Counted from the stretch's first letter, positions 1 to 9,132 are shown. The stretch is 64,000 bases of DNA from an uncultured Acidimicrobiales bacterium (GCA_937922045.1 CAKZXA010000076.1:29649-93648), one strand, 5' to 3'. The notes: generated by a model from the sequence alone, not told the origin. A program made the numbers and translations.

Positions 1-395
1 CTGCTTTAGGCAGTCTGGTCGACGGTCTTGGCGTTGAAGCTTTGGCCGACGAGGAGCGGGAGCCCGACCTCGTTGACTGGCCAGGTGCCTTGGCTCGAGA
101 TGCTCGCTTCTTCGGTTCCGGTTTGGGCGGAGGTTCTGGCGCCGGCGGCTTGGGCTGCATGTCATGGGGCAGCAGCATGCAGTCGGTACAGGTAGCCCAA
201 GGTTGGGGCATCCCATGCTCACAAACGAAATCTGCGTCAACCTTCAACGTATGCCTCAACCTTCAACGCATGCCTCTTCTCTCTTGAAGGCTCGCCACGA
301 CATCCACGTCCACTGGATGCAGCCGGTAGAAACCCTAGCCGATTACGTCCCATCGGCCGGAAGTTCCCGTGATCGCGTTCCGCCAGCCCAAAAAG
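1..395. other. No confident gene; contains a short tandem repeat
   Basis: I see no convincing coding region here. On the minus strand a frame of roughly 45 codons ends at a TAA at 6-8 with a protein-like tail (…PLLVGQSFNAKTVDQTA), but it has no start codon and meets an upstream stop, so it may be a gene remnant. Two adjacent 19-base copies differing at one position (237-255 and 256-274, beginning TCAACCTTCAACG) lie upstream of nothing obvious. Confidence 0.4.
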
Positions 396-1274
396 TCAGC
401 CGAGGTCAGCTTCGCGAGCTTGCTGTGAAAAGAACGAAGCACCGGTCGGAACTTCCGGGAAGTCCATCTCATAGCCCGAGCACCGCACCCGATTCGTGCG
501 AACCCCCCGCACGACCTCCCCCTGGTACTGGCTCGGGATGTGGTTCACCTGCAGCGGCTTCGAATCTTCGGCCCTGTACTCGCTGATGAAAAGCGTGCGT
601 GGCCGGTCGGAGTTGTTCGGCGCTGAACCGTGTAGCAGGCGCGTGTGCATCAGGCACGCCGAACCGGCCGACCCGAACACCGGCACCGCTTTGGCCGCGT
701 GCTCCTGTTCGACCGAGACGCTCACAGCCCCGGTGTAGACACCATCGTGCCAATGATCAAACAGGGCAGATCGATGAGTCCCTGGAACCACGTTGAGCGG
801 CCCATTCTCTAAGGTGACATCATCAAGAAAGAAGAGGGCGGCGATGAGGTCCTCGTTGGTGTGAGGTTGGAACATGAAGTCCTGGTGGTATTTCACCTCG
901 GTCGAGGAGCCAGGCTGTTTCGCATTGATCTTGGCGTTGTTGAACGCCACATTTGGGCCGATGAGCTGGGCGACGGCGTCGAGTGCGGCGTTGTTTCGCA
1001 TCGCCTCAAGGTAGGCAGCTGATACTTCGATCGGCGACGACACCCTGCGAAGCGCAGGGCGCTCCGCACAGTGGTCAGGAGCCAGATCAAAACGCGGCCT
1101 GCCATCCAGCGTTTCACCATAGGGAACCGTGTGCTGGCGACTCTCCTCAAGCCAGCGATCAAAGTCCGAACGTAGCGCCGAGAGTTGTGCAGCGGTCAGA
1201 GCGTTCTCGATGAAGATGAATCCATTCGTCCAGTACGAATCGACCTCTTCCCGAGACAGTATTTCCGATGTCAT
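396..1274 (-). CDS. Phytanoyl-CoA dioxygenase (PhyH) family Fe(II)/2-oxoglutarate oxygenase
   Basis: 292-residue protein of the PhyH family, non-haem iron oxygenases that hydroxylate lipids or small molecules using 2-oxoglutarate. The double-stranded beta-helix is recognisable from the iron-binding HxD in YHQDFMF near residue 130 and the distal His and Arg in LLHGSAPNNSDRPRTLF near residues 214-230, with the typical LENGPLNVVPGTHR strand between them. The length is normal for the family. It starts at ATG 1274 and lies 29 bases downstream of the NTF2-like gene on the same strand, so the two are probably one transcript. Substrate unknown; a second, divergent PhyH paralogue lies at 3515-4426. 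Confidence 0.85.
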   Translation of the reverse strand: MTSEILSREEVDSYWTNGFIFIENALTAAQLSALRSDFDRWLEESRQHTVPYGETLDGRPRFDLAPDHCAERPALRRVSSPIEVSAAYLEAMRNNAALDAVAQLIGPNVAFNNAKINAKQPGSSTEVKYHQDFMFQPHTNEDLIAALFFLDDVTLENGPLNVVPGTHRSALFDHWHDGVYTGAVSVSVEQEHAAKAVPVFGSAGSACLMHTRLLHGSAPNNSDRPRTLFISEYRAEDSKPLQVNHIPSQYQGEVVRGVRTNRVRCSGYEMDFPEVPTGASFFSQQAREADLG

Positions 1275-1303
1275 CCGAGCATGGTAGAGCTATCGAACGG
1301 TGG

Positions 1304-1822
1304 TCAGGACATCGCTCCGAAGTTCACATAGGGCTCCATCGTGGTGTCGGCGGGCCAGCTGCATTCCTCCACGAGAACGCGGCATGCAGCTTCTGGGTTG
1401 GCCGCGCGCCATTCGTGAATCTCACTGATCCTAAGTCCATCCTCGGTCTCGACCGCCTGAACCACAAACGCCACCGGAACGGTCATCATGTTGAATGGGA
1501 CAAAGACAAGGCGCCCCTTGACCACAAAGAAGAGACACAACGCATCACCATCGGGGTGGAGCGCCAAATGCATGTCGTGACGCTCGACCCTTGCCGTGCG
1601 TTGCATTCGGGCGAGCTGGTTGCGAACAGCGGCGACAGGTACAGAGCGTTCCTCACCCGACTTTGTCCGCCACAACGGAGCGTGGGCGGTCAGTGTGCAA
1701 TCAGGCGTCGTGAACGAACTGAGGTCTCCGCTCTTCAGGTCGATCTTGCCGTCGTAGTACCCAAGGTGGGTAGCCCAAGCTTCGACAAGTTCAATAATAG
1801 GATTGTCGTTTGACGTCGGCAT
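1304..1822 (-). CDS. NTF2/SnoaL-like small protein
   Basis: 172-residue protein resembling the NTF2-like (SnoaL) cone-shaped fold: an N-terminal helix (LVEAWATHLGYYDG), a central region around DCTLTAHAPLW, and C-terminal strands ending EIHEWRA. Members act as small isomerases or hydratases, or merely bind ligands, so no reaction can be assigned. It is the first gene of a likely two-gene operon with the PhyH oxygenase, which hints that both act on the same metabolite. Family assignment is by overall pattern only; it could be a lineage-specific protein. Confidence 0.6.
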   Translation of the reverse strand: MPTSNDNPIIELVEAWATHLGYYDGKIDLKSGDLSSFTTPDCTLTAHAPLWRTKSGEERSVPVAAVRNQLARMQRTARVERHDMHLALHPDGDALCLFFVVKGRLVFVPFNMMTVPVAFVVQAVETEDGLRISEIHEWRAANPEAACRVLVEECSWPADTTMEPYVNFGAMS

Positions 1823-1933
1823 GTCGAGAACCTCTGGTTGGGTGGCCGAAAAGGGCCCGCTGGACTCTCACCAACCTAGGGCCAAGCTGGCCGCCTGCGA
1901 TTCGTTACAAGCCCAGTCCTAGCCGAAAAAGAG

Positions 1934-1969
1934 TTGAACCTCGGTTCCCTTGCGGGTTCCGAGGTTCAA
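1934..1969 (-). terminator. Long perfect inverted repeat followed by a T-run on the minus strand
   Basis: Arms 1934-1944 and 1959-1969 (TTGAACCTCGG / CCGAGGTTCAA) are perfectly complementary over 11 bp, and the 14-base loop holds a further CCC/GGG pairing. On the minus strand the hairpin is followed by CTCTTTTTC, as in an intrinsic terminator. It lies 112 bases upstream of the NTF2-like start on that strand, so it is either the end of an unseen short transcript or a leader attenuator. The rest of 1823-2208 holds no gene I can support. Confidence 0.5.
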
Positions 1970-2208
1970 AGTGGTCTTTGTCCAAGTGATTCACTAGCAG
2001 TTCTGCAAGCAGGTGACCGCAGCTGTCCACGTCACTTCACGAGAGGTTTCCCACCGTTCGTTGACATCGAGTGGATTATTACGTCCATTCGATTGGCTAA
2101 GACACTTCTAACACTACGTAGACTTTCGCCCTCCCACCAGAGCCGTTCGGCCTATTTCCTCCGAGGCCACCGGCCCAGAGTTGGTGCGGATAGATCCGGT
2201 CGGCCACA

Positions 2209-2694
2209 ATGCACCCCATGAACGACACCTCCTCTGCAGCACTCCCAACTCGAGGCTCGGCCACCGTTGAGGTCGCCGGCTCGGCAGACGACGTCTATGC
2301 CTACCTCACCGATCTCGATCGGCTACCGACGCTGAGCCCCGAAAACCAACGCTGCGAATTCCTGAACGACGCTACGGCCGTCGAAGTTGGCGTGCGATTC
2401 CGCGGCTACAACAAATCTGGCGACTACGAGTGGCACGCCGATTGTGAGGTCACCACCGCCGATCCGGCTAAGGCGTTCGCCTATGTCGTGCCGCCCGAAT
2501 TCGAACACGCCACCACGTGGGCCTACGACATCGAGGCGACCGGCGCCAACAGCTGCAGAGTGACCGAGTCTTTCGACGCGCCCATGCTCGCTTTGCCCGA
2601 TGTCTACCCGGGCACCATCGAGGGGCGCTGCGAAAACCTTGAGAAGGCGTGCCGCATCACTATGGAGAACCTGAAAGCCGCCTTCAGCGACTGA
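2209..2694 (+). CDS. SRPBCC (START/polyketide cyclase-like) ligand-binding protein
   Basis: 161-residue single-domain protein of the SRPBCC helix-grip superfamily, which binds hydrophobic ligands in a deep pocket. Visible features are the opening strand and helix ATVEVAGSADDVYAYLTDLDRLP (residues about 18-40) and the long C-terminal helix ending ENLKAAF. ATG 2209 and ATG 2218 are both possible starts; neither has a clear Shine-Dalgarno, so the transcript may be leaderless. The gene stands alone between divergent and parallel neighbours, and its ligand cannot be inferred. Confidence 0.75.
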   Translation: MHPMNDTSSAALPTRGSATVEVAGSADDVYAYLTDLDRLPTLSPENQRCEFLNDATAVEVGVRFRGYNKSGDYEWHADCEVTTADPAKAFAYVVPPEFEHATTWAYDIEATGANSCRVTESFDAPMLALPDVYPGTIEGRCENLEKACRITMENLKAAFSD

Positions 2695-2756
2695 CGTATC
2701 CGACCAGCGCCGTACGACCCGTTTCACAAAGCCCTGTCGCCTAGGCTCGCGAGGTG

Positions 2757-3200
2757 ATGGTTCGGATGTCAGCCAAGATTACACCTGGCGTGGCGATCGC
2801 TCTCGGCGCGTTCCTCAATGTCATTGGATTTCTGTGGTGGGAAGGCCCCGGGTCGACCGAGAGCCTGGGCGAGTACGTCGTTGTGGCAGGCAACCTTGTC
2901 CGGCGCGATGCCCTGGTCACAATCATGTCCTCTATTCCCGGCTATACGCTCTTCTTCGGAGGGATAGCCGTTCTGTTGCGAAGGCGCCGGCACATCTCGC
3001 GACTGCTGGGCTATCTAGGCTCGGCGATAATTGTCGTTGCCGCCGTTGCGGCTGTCCTGGACGTGGTTCGGGTCATCGTGACACTGATCGCCACCGGCAC
3101 CCAAGACCTCGACTCACCAACGTTCGCCATCACCGCTCCCGCCTGGCTGACCGACACCTGGCGCTCTGGTCCTTCGATGCCGACCGACCAGAGGGCCTGA
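2757..3200 (+). CDS. Small integral membrane protein, unknown function
   Basis: About 147 residues with three hydrophobic spans: near residues 6-26 (ending NVIGFLWW), 52-74 (SSIPGYTLFFGGIAVLL) and 83-110 (GSAIIVVAAVAAVLDVVRVIV), separated by a basic RRRRH loop. ATG 2757 follows a GAGG; GTG 2754 and ATG 2769 are alternatives. No family is recognised. The DNA immediately downstream (3164-3460) encodes a second, closely similar copy of residues from about 25 onward in another frame, so this locus has undergone a tandem duplication. Confidence 0.6.
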   Translation: MVRMSAKITPGVAIALGAFLNVIGFLWWEGPGSTESLGEYVVVAGNLVRRDALVTIMSSIPGYTLFFGGIAVLLRRRRHISRLLGYLGSAIIVVAAVAAVLDVVRVIVTLIATGTQDLDSPTFAITAPAWLTDTWRSGPSMPTDQRA

Positions 3201-3460
3201 ACGAATACGTGGCGATGGAAGGACCTATCGTCCGGCGCGATGCCTTTATCACCATCCTCCTGACCATCCCCGGCTACCTGCTCCTCTTTGGAGGGATAGC
3301 CGTTCTCCTACGAAGGAGACGGTCGCCGTCACGGCTCTCGGCCAACGTCACGCGGGCAATCCTTGTAGTCGCTGGCGCTACCGCAGTTCTAGACGTGTTG
3401 TGGGTCGCCGTGACACTGGTCGGCACCGGAGGAATCGCCGGTCGAAGTCGCGCCCTAGGC
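3164..3460 (+). pseudogene. Decayed tandem copy of the upstream membrane protein
   Basis: In a different reading frame from the preceding gene, 3164-3460 encodes EYVAMEGPIVRRDAF, then IPGYLLLFGGIAVLLRRRRS and a further hydrophobic span, aligning closely with the upstream protein (EYVVVAGNLVRRDAL, IPGYTLFFGGIAVLLRRRRH). DNA identity is also high (for example CGGCGCGATGCC and GGAGGGATAGCCGTTCT in both). The N-terminal membrane segment is missing and the frame runs on without a sensible end into the convergent PhyH gene. A short translated form from GTG 3209 or ATG 3215 cannot be excluded. Confidence 0.55.
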
Positions 3461-3514
3461 TTGTCGGCGACCTCGGCCACTGCATCCGTGTACGGGTCTG
3501 GGTCCTGGTCCGAG

Positions 3515-4426
3515 CTAGAGTTCGCCAGCGGTCTCAACGCCGGGCCTGGCAAAGTCTGCAAGTGGGTCGTCGGTCGCTCCATAGCCGTTCCAGGGAGCAA
3601 ACCCGAGGAGTCGCTTCATGTCGCCGTCGAGACCCTCGAATACCTCGGGACGGGTTGCATAGGTCATGTTGGTGAGCGCTCGAACCACCGGGCCGCAGAA
3701 AAAGGTGGTGAGCCCGAGCCGTGGGCCGGTCGATGTGTTGATCCCCGAACCGTGCCACATGCGGCCGTCCCAAACGATGGCCGAACCAGCCGTTCCTTCG
3801 GGCTGCACCTCGTCGCTTCTCGGCTCCCCGGTTGGTTGCACGCCACTCAGATGGCTGCCGGGAACCACACGGGTTGCGCCATTCTCCACGGTGAAATCCG
3901 AAATCATCCACATGAAGTTGAGCACCATCGGCGGCGAAATCGCCGTTGTTGAAGGCGCTGGTTCACCGAAGGGACCGCCACCCCGCACCAGATCGCCTTG
4001 GCGGTTATGTCGCTCGCCCGGCATTCTTGGCTGGGGCATCCACCACTGGTCGGTGTGAAGTGGCATGGCCTTGTTGTCGGGGAAGGTGATGTGGGCGTCG
4101 ATGGCCGAAAGTTGGTGGTCGGCACCGAGCACATGAGCAGCTAGGGCCCGAGCCACCGGGTGCAGCGCGAGCTGGTGGAACAACGTTCCCTTGTTATGCA
4201 GCAGGTAGACCCATTGGTTGACATCGTCGCCCTCAGCATCGGCCGGGAACCGGTAGTCGAGGGCCGCAGCTCGTTCCCCTGCCGCCTGGTCGGACAAGCG
4301 CTGACGAATTGCAGCAACCAGGTCTTCGTCAAGCAGGTCTTTCGCTAGGCAGTATCCCCAGGTATCGAGATCCGCCCGCAGGGTGGCGAGGTCGGTCGTT
4401 GGTTGCGGAAGAGATTGCCCAATCAT
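3515..4426 (-). CDS. Phytanoyl-CoA dioxygenase (PhyH) family oxygenase, second paralogue
   Basis: 303-residue PhyH-type Fe(II)/2-oxoglutarate oxygenase. The iron-binding HxD is in PLHTDQWW near residue 133, and the distal His with following Arg is in RMWHGSGINTSTGPR near residues 220-235, with the family strand VENGATRVVPGSH before it. ATG 4426 is chosen because the reading frame upstream lacks family character. It lies 49 bases downstream of the flavin oxidoreductase on the same strand and may be co-transcribed with it. Substrate unknown; only distantly similar to the PhyH protein at 396-1274. Confidence 0.85.
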   Translation of the reverse strand: MIGQSLPQPTTDLATLRADLDTWGYCLAKDLLDEDLVAAIRQRLSDQAAGERAAALDYRFPADAEGDDVNQWVYLLHNKGTLFHQLALHPVARALAAHVLGADHQLSAIDAHITFPDNKAMPLHTDQWWMPQPRMPGERHNRQGDLVRGGGPFGEPAPSTTAISPPMVLNFMWMISDFTVENGATRVVPGSHLSGVQPTGEPRSDEVQPEGTAGSAIVWDGRMWHGSGINTSTGPRLGLTTFFCGPVVRALTNMTYATRPEVFEGLDGDMKRLLGFAPWNGYGATDDPLADFARPGVETAGEL

Positions 4427-4475
4427 GTCAAAAAGGTAGGCGCAGCTCGTAGATCTGTCGACCGCGCCAGAGCCT

Positions 4476-6539
4476 TCAGAGAAGCTGGCAGAGCCTGCGA
4501 GCCTCATAGATGGCGGTGGCGATTCCGCGGCTGGCTACCGCATCACCAATCCGGTGCAGAACAAATCCGTCACCCAGGATTGGCTGCGGAACGCTGCCGA
4601 GAAGCGCCTCGATATCGACGACTCCCTTGTTGCTCGATATCTCTCGAAGACCTGTATAGGGCTGATCGTTTGGCACCACGCCGTGCTCGAAGACAACAAC
4701 GTCGACGCTTCGATCGATTTCCTTGCGCGTGTGCACGTTGCGGAGCGTTGCCCGGAGCGCGCCGTCGGCTCGGACCACTCGGATGAGCTGGTGGTCCGGC
4801 GTCATCACAACCCCGCTTTCATACAACATCTCGAGGTAGGCGGGACCTGTGGTGGCAGCGAGATCTTGAGCGACCAACCGGTCTGGAGTCACCAGTTCGA
4901 TCTCAGAGACCCCTCGTCCCGACAGGAATTCGGCAACCGAGGGAGCGTGCTCTCCACCATGGTCGTCATAGAGCAACACGCTGCCCGCAACCGCAGCATT
5001 CCCACTCAACACATCCCACGTGCTGACCACGAGCTCGTCACCGGAATCGAGGAAGCTTGGATCGGGAAAGCCTCCGGTGGCCGCGATCACGATGTCGGGC
5101 TCTTCTCGGGCGACATCGGCCTCGTCGACCGGCGAGTTCAGACGAACATCGACGCCGAGGTGGCCAAGCTCCTGTTCAAGCCAGCCGATGATGCCGAGCA
5201 GCTCAGCCTGACGTTCGCTAGCCCGAGCTGCCAACACAACCTGTCCACCCACCCGGTCTTGGGCTTCGAACAAAACCACACGGTGGCCTCGCTCGGCCAA
5301 CACCCGCGCCGCCTCGAGACCAGCAGGGCCAGCACCGATCACGACCGCCTTCTTCGGGGCGCCCGATGCCTTCGCCACGAGCTGGGGAATGAGGGTCTCG
5401 CGACCGGAAGCGGGGTTCTGAATACACACCGACTCCAAACCCTGATGAAGCCGGTTGATACAGAACGACGCACCGACGCAGACACGAATTCGTTCCTCGT
5501 CTCCCCGTTCGAGCTTGGCCACGATGTGAGGGTCGGCGATGTGGGCTCGGGTCATGCCAGCAAGGTCGATGAGGCCAGCCGAGATCGCATGCCGAGCGGA
5601 GGCGACATCGGTGATGCGGGTGGCGTGGAGCACAGGAAGGTCGATGACCTCCTTGATCGAGGCGGCGAGAGAAACAAACGGCATGAGCGGGGTGCCCGAC
5701 GGTGGGATCGCTTTCGACAGACCCTCCTCGGTAGCGAGCGACGAACTCGCGATGTTGATGAAGTCGAGCAGGCCGGAGCTTGCAAGTCGTTGTGCTATGT
5801 CCGCACTTTCGTCCCTGCTGAGTCCACCGATCTGGTCTTCATCACCGATCATCCTGATACCGACGGCGATGTCGGTACCGATAGCGTGACGAATCGATTC
5901 GAGAACCTCGATGGTGAACCGCAACCGGTTCTCGATCGAGCCTCCATACTCGTCGGTTCGACGGTTGGCCAGAGGCGTCCAGAACTGATCGATGAGGTGG
6001 CTCGTGGCGCAAAGCTCGATGCCATCGAGCCCACCAGCGCGGGCCCGCACAGCAGCCGTACCAAAGTCGGCGACCACGCGGCGGATATCAGATTTCTCCA
6101 TCTCCTTCGGCCAACCACGATGCATCGGTTCCCGAATAGGCGACGGTGCAATAGTGGGAAGCCAACTGCCGTCGTTGGACACGTTGCGTCGGCCCATGTG
6201 GGTGATCTGGCACATCACGGCGGCACCATGGCGATGAATGCGATCGGTCATCTCCGACAGAGGGTCGATGATGGCATCAGAGCCGAAGTACATCTGGCCC
6301 CACAGGGATGCGGAGTCGGGCGAGACGTTGCTCGAACCGCCGATCATCGTCAGACCAATGCCGCCCTTGGCCTTTTCCTCGTGGTACGCCATGTAGCGCT
6401 CGTTCGGTGTGCCATCGGTGTTGTAGCCCGGGGCGTGGCTACTGGAGAAGATGCGGTTCTTCAGCCGCACACGGCCAAGTTCGAACGGTTGGAGCAGCGG
6501 GTCGCTGGGCGGGATCGAGTCTTCGGGCTCCATACTCAT
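4476..6539 (-). CDS. Old-yellow-enzyme-type FMN/FAD/Fe-S oxidoreductase (2,4-dienoyl-CoA reductase-like)
   Basis: 687-residue multidomain flavoprotein. Residues 15-345 form the FMN-binding TIM barrel (LKNRIFSSSHAPGYN…; active-site region HMGRRN and GLDGIELCATSHLIDQFWTPLANRRTDEYGGS). Near residues 355-375 is a cysteine cluster, CVGASFC…SVC, with three rather than the four cysteines of classical family members. From about residue 392 an FAD/NAD(P)-binding region begins (KAVVIGAGPAGLEAARVLAERGH, a GxGxxG motif). Relatives reduce enoyl-CoAs, dienoyl-CoAs or N-methyl amines. ATG 6539 or the internal ATG 6533 may be the start. Probably in a transcript with the downstream PhyH gene; substrate unknown. 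Confidence 0.85.
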   Translation of the reverse strand: MSMEPEDSIPPSDPLLQPFELGRVRLKNRIFSSSHAPGYNTDGTPNERYMAYHEEKAKGGIGLTMIGGSSNVSPDSASLWGQMYFGSDAIIDPLSEMTDRIHRHGAAVMCQITHMGRRNVSNDGSWLPTIAPSPIREPMHRGWPKEMEKSDIRRVVADFGTAAVRARAGGLDGIELCATSHLIDQFWTPLANRRTDEYGGSIENRLRFTIEVLESIRHAIGTDIAVGIRMIGDEDQIGGLSRDESADIAQRLASSGLLDFINIASSSLATEEGLSKAIPPSGTPLMPFVSLAASIKEVIDLPVLHATRITDVASARHAISAGLIDLAGMTRAHIADPHIVAKLERGDEERIRVCVGASFCINRLHQGLESVCIQNPASGRETLIPQLVAKASGAPKKAVVIGAGPAGLEAARVLAERGHRVVLFEAQDRVGGQVVLAARASERQAELLGIIGWLEQELGHLGVDVRLNSPVDEADVAREEPDIVIAATGGFPDPSFLDSGDELVVSTWDVLSGNAAVAGSVLLYDDHGGEHAPSVAEFLSGRGVSEIELVTPDRLVAQDLAATTGPAYLEMLYESGVVMTPDHQLIRVVRADGALRATLRNVHTRKEIDRSVDVVVFEHGVVPNDQPYTGLREISSNKGVVDIEALLGSVPQPILGDGFVLHRIGDAVASRGIATAIYEARRLCQLL

Positions 6540-6670
6540 GCCACGACCTCCGTCGACATCTCGCTCATACGACGCCCAACATAATCCAACGGGTCGGCGT
6601 CAACCCCATCGTCCAACGGCGCTTCTCGACTCGGCGAACAGGGCGTTACACCAGGCGTCGTGACGCCTGA

Positions 6671-8794
6671 TCAGCGGGTTTGAAGAACGAACGGCAAGAC
6701 TGGGCCCGTCGCCGAGTCTTGGAGCAGGAACGAGGCGACGGTGAGCGTCCACCGGCTGTCGGCGGTGTCGTCGATCAAGAGCACGGGCATAGAGCGCACT
6801 GGGTCGGCGGGCAGCTGGGCGGTGTCGACCGACAGCAGGCCCCACACGTTTGCGAGCTGGAACGCACTGTTCGACTGCTCACTTTGCCAGCCAGCGTTCG
6901 GGTCTCGAACGAGTGCATGGTGCACGGGGAGCTTGCCCAGCCGTCCAATCTCGTCGGCTATGGCCGAAATGAGGTCACCGTTTCGGCGTGACGGCATCAC
7001 ACAGATCCAACCAGGCCGCTGCTCCCAATCCCACCGCTTCAAGATGCCCGCAATGCCAGCGATCAGTTCGGAAGAGACCTCGTCGATGCTTCCCTCGAGC
7101 AATGATGCAACGTGTGGCCCCCAGCCGCCATCGCCGAGGCGGCTCAACGCTCGCCCCTGGCGAGCTTGGCGTTCAGGCTTGATCTTGCCCTTAGGCTCGT
7201 CCAATCCTGGAGCCCACTGTCGCCGCGGTTCAACGCCTACGTCGATGCCGCGCAGGTGATCGCGTGCCTCGCCAGCTCCGCTCGACACCTCGGCGGTCCA
7301 CCGAGGTTCCTCTCCCGCCGAGACGACACAACGGTCGCATCGCCCGCAATCGGAGGCCTCGGGATCATCGAGTAAATCTCGCAGATACCGCAACCGGCAT
7401 CCTTGGTGGCTGGAGTATCCTCGCATCTGGTTGGCCTCGTCAGATCGGAGCGTGCGCAGCCGATCGGCCAGCTCACCGTCGTAGGTCCACTCGCTAGGCG
7501 TTCGGAGATAGCCACCTTTCACTCGGGCAACCGCCCCCTGCACATCGAGGATGCTGAGAAGTGTGCTCAGCCTCGACCGGCCCATGTTCACCGCAGCTTC
7601 GAGCCGCGGGATCGACGTCGCTCTCGACGTGTCGAGCTGCATCAGAACCCGTTCGCAAACTTCCCGGCTGGGCATGGAGACCGATTCGAACCAGGCCCAA
7701 ATTCGTTCGTCCTCTTTGGGCCGAGGCATCGCGATGACCTCAGCCCGCTCGATACCACGGCCAGCACGGCCAATCTGCTGGTAGTAGGCGACAGGCGTCG
7801 GCGGCAGGCCGAGATGAATACAGAAAGCCATATCCGATTTGTCGAACCCCATGCCGAGCGCGCTGGTGGCTACAAGCGCCTTCAGCTCATTGTTGCGAAG
7901 CCGATCTTCGAGGCGTTCGCGTTCTTCAGGACTCGTCGAACCCGAGTAGGCGGCGACGTTGTGCCCTCGTTCGCTCAACCACTCGGCAGTTGTGACAGCT
8001 TGGTCAACGGTTAGCGCATAGATGATGCCCGAGCCGTCCATATCGCCGAGATTGTCGGCCACCCAGGCAAGCCGTTCGGCGTCATCATCAAGTTCGATGA
8101 CCGAACAGTGCAACGATGCCCGATCGAGGCTGGTTCGCAACACGACGGCGTCGGGGCCCAGCTGACTGGCCACGTCATCGGTGACACGCTGATTTGCGGT
8201 GGCGGTCGTGGCCAGGATCGGTGCCCAGGCCGGCAGTTCGCCAATGACTTTCCGTAGACGCAGATAGTCGGGGCGGAAGTCGTGGCCCCAATCGCTGATG
8301 CAATGAGCCTCGTCGCAAACAAGAGCGAACGGTCTCGACAACATCATTGAAAACACGCGCTCTCGGAACCCCGGGTTAGCTAAACGTTCGGGTGCAATCA
8401 GCAAGAGATCGATTTCGTCGGCGAGCAGGGCTTCTTCGATCTCGCCCCAGTCGTCGGTGTTAGCCGAATTGATCGTTTCAGCTCGAAGGTCAAGCTTCTC
8501 CGCTGCTGCCACCTGATCTCGCATAAGGGCCAGAAGCGGCGAGATGACGATGCTGGGGCCCCAACCGCGATCGCGGAGCATCTTGGTCGCCGAGAAGTAG
8601 ACGGCCGACTTCCCGAAGCCAGTACGGGCCACAAGGAGTGTGCGCTTGCGGCCCGAGACAACAGCGGTTACCGCTTCGAGCTGCTCGGGGCGAGGCTGTG
8701 CTTCTGGCCCGGCGAGCAGTTGCACGTGAGCAGTAAGCTCTGCTGCGACTTCTTCGGGTGTCGGGCGTGGTGGCTCGATTAGTTCAACAGTCAT
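6671..8794 (-). CDS. recQ: RecQ-family ATP-dependent DNA helicase with C-terminal phosphoribosyltransferase-like domain
   Basis: 707-residue superfamily-2 helicase. Motif I is seen as LLVARTGFGKSAVYF near residue 57 and motif II as CDEAHCISDWGHDFR (DEAH) near residue 160; helicase motifs TTATAN and QQIGRAGRG follow. A RecQ-type zinc-binding cluster, CRLRYLRDLL…CGRCDRC, lies near residues 460-485. The last 200 residues contain a phosphoribosyltransferase-like strand (MPVLLIDDTADSRWTLT), a fusion seen in longer bacterial RecQ-like proteins. It unwinds DNA during repair and recombination. Monocistronic; 132 bases separate it from the flavin reductase gene downstream. Confidence 0.9.
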   Translation of the reverse strand: MTVELIEPPRPTPEEVAAELTAHVQLLAGPEAQPRPEQLEAVTAVVSGRKRTLLVARTGFGKSAVYFSATKMLRDRGWGPSIVISPLLALMRDQVAAAEKLDLRAETINSANTDDWGEIEEALLADEIDLLLIAPERLANPGFRERVFSMMLSRPFALVCDEAHCISDWGHDFRPDYLRLRKVIGELPAWAPILATTATANQRVTDDVASQLGPDAVVLRTSLDRASLHCSVIELDDDAERLAWVADNLGDMDGSGIIYALTVDQAVTTAEWLSERGHNVAAYSGSTSPEERERLEDRLRNNELKALVATSALGMGFDKSDMAFCIHLGLPPTPVAYYQQIGRAGRGIERAEVIAMPRPKEDERIWAWFESVSMPSREVCERVLMQLDTSRATSIPRLEAAVNMGRSRLSTLLSILDVQGAVARVKGGYLRTPSEWTYDGELADRLRTLRSDEANQMRGYSSHQGCRLRYLRDLLDDPEASDCGRCDRCVVSAGEEPRWTAEVSSGAGEARDHLRGIDVGVEPRRQWAPGLDEPKGKIKPERQARQGRALSRLGDGGWGPHVASLLEGSIDEVSSELIAGIAGILKRWDWEQRPGWICVMPSRRNGDLISAIADEIGRLGKLPVHHALVRDPNAGWQSEQSNSAFQLANVWGLLSVDTAQLPADPVRSMPVLLIDDTADSRWTLTVASFLLQDSATGPVLPFVLQTR

Positions 8795-9103
8795 CCTGAA
8801 GACACCCTAGGAACCCATGCCGACAATCACCGAGGTTTGCGAATCTTCACCTTGGCGACCTCCTGGGCCGAATCAGCCACGAGAGCCGAAGTTCTCGAAC
8901 AGCTGATTCGGTAGCCGGAAGCAACGTAAGGCCGGCGCTACTTACTCCTCTGGGAAGAGGAAGGGGGTTACGAAGTCAATTGCTGCGTCCATCCCAAGAT
9001 CGGGATACGCATCGACTGGCTCGTCACCGAACCGAGGGAGCAAAGCGTCGCGTTCTACCTCTGATTGGAAGCTCGATCGTGACCGCTTCTGTGAACAAGC
9101 CTG
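8795..9103. other. Gene-free stretch with a possible minus-strand gene remnant
   Basis: No intact gene. On the minus strand, about 9100 down to a TAA at 8943-8945 reads as an open frame with protein-like composition (…RDALLPRFGDEPVDAYPD, then IDFVTPFLFPEE), lacking a start codon. It may be the 3' end of a gene truncated near the IS110 insertion. The rest of the stretch shows nothing recognisable. Confidence 0.3.
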
Positions 9104-9132
9104 AGGGCCGACCCCGTTGGGCCGGCCCTTTC
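9104..9132 (+). terminator. Terminator-like GC-rich hairpin
   Basis: AGGGCCG (9104-9110) pairs with CGGCCCT (9123-9129), giving a 7-bp GC-rich stem with a 12-base loop, followed by TTTC. The T-run is short, so it is a moderate candidate intrinsic terminator. It lies just left of the IS110 element and could be either its flank or part of the truncated gene debris. Confidence 0.45.

Noticed and set aside
4554..6584. 676-codon open frame on the plus strand
   Set aside because: It is antisense to the flavin oxidoreductase gene, whose minus-strand product has clear FMN/FAD motifs; the plus-strand translation has no recognisable domain. High GC keeps the opposite frame open.
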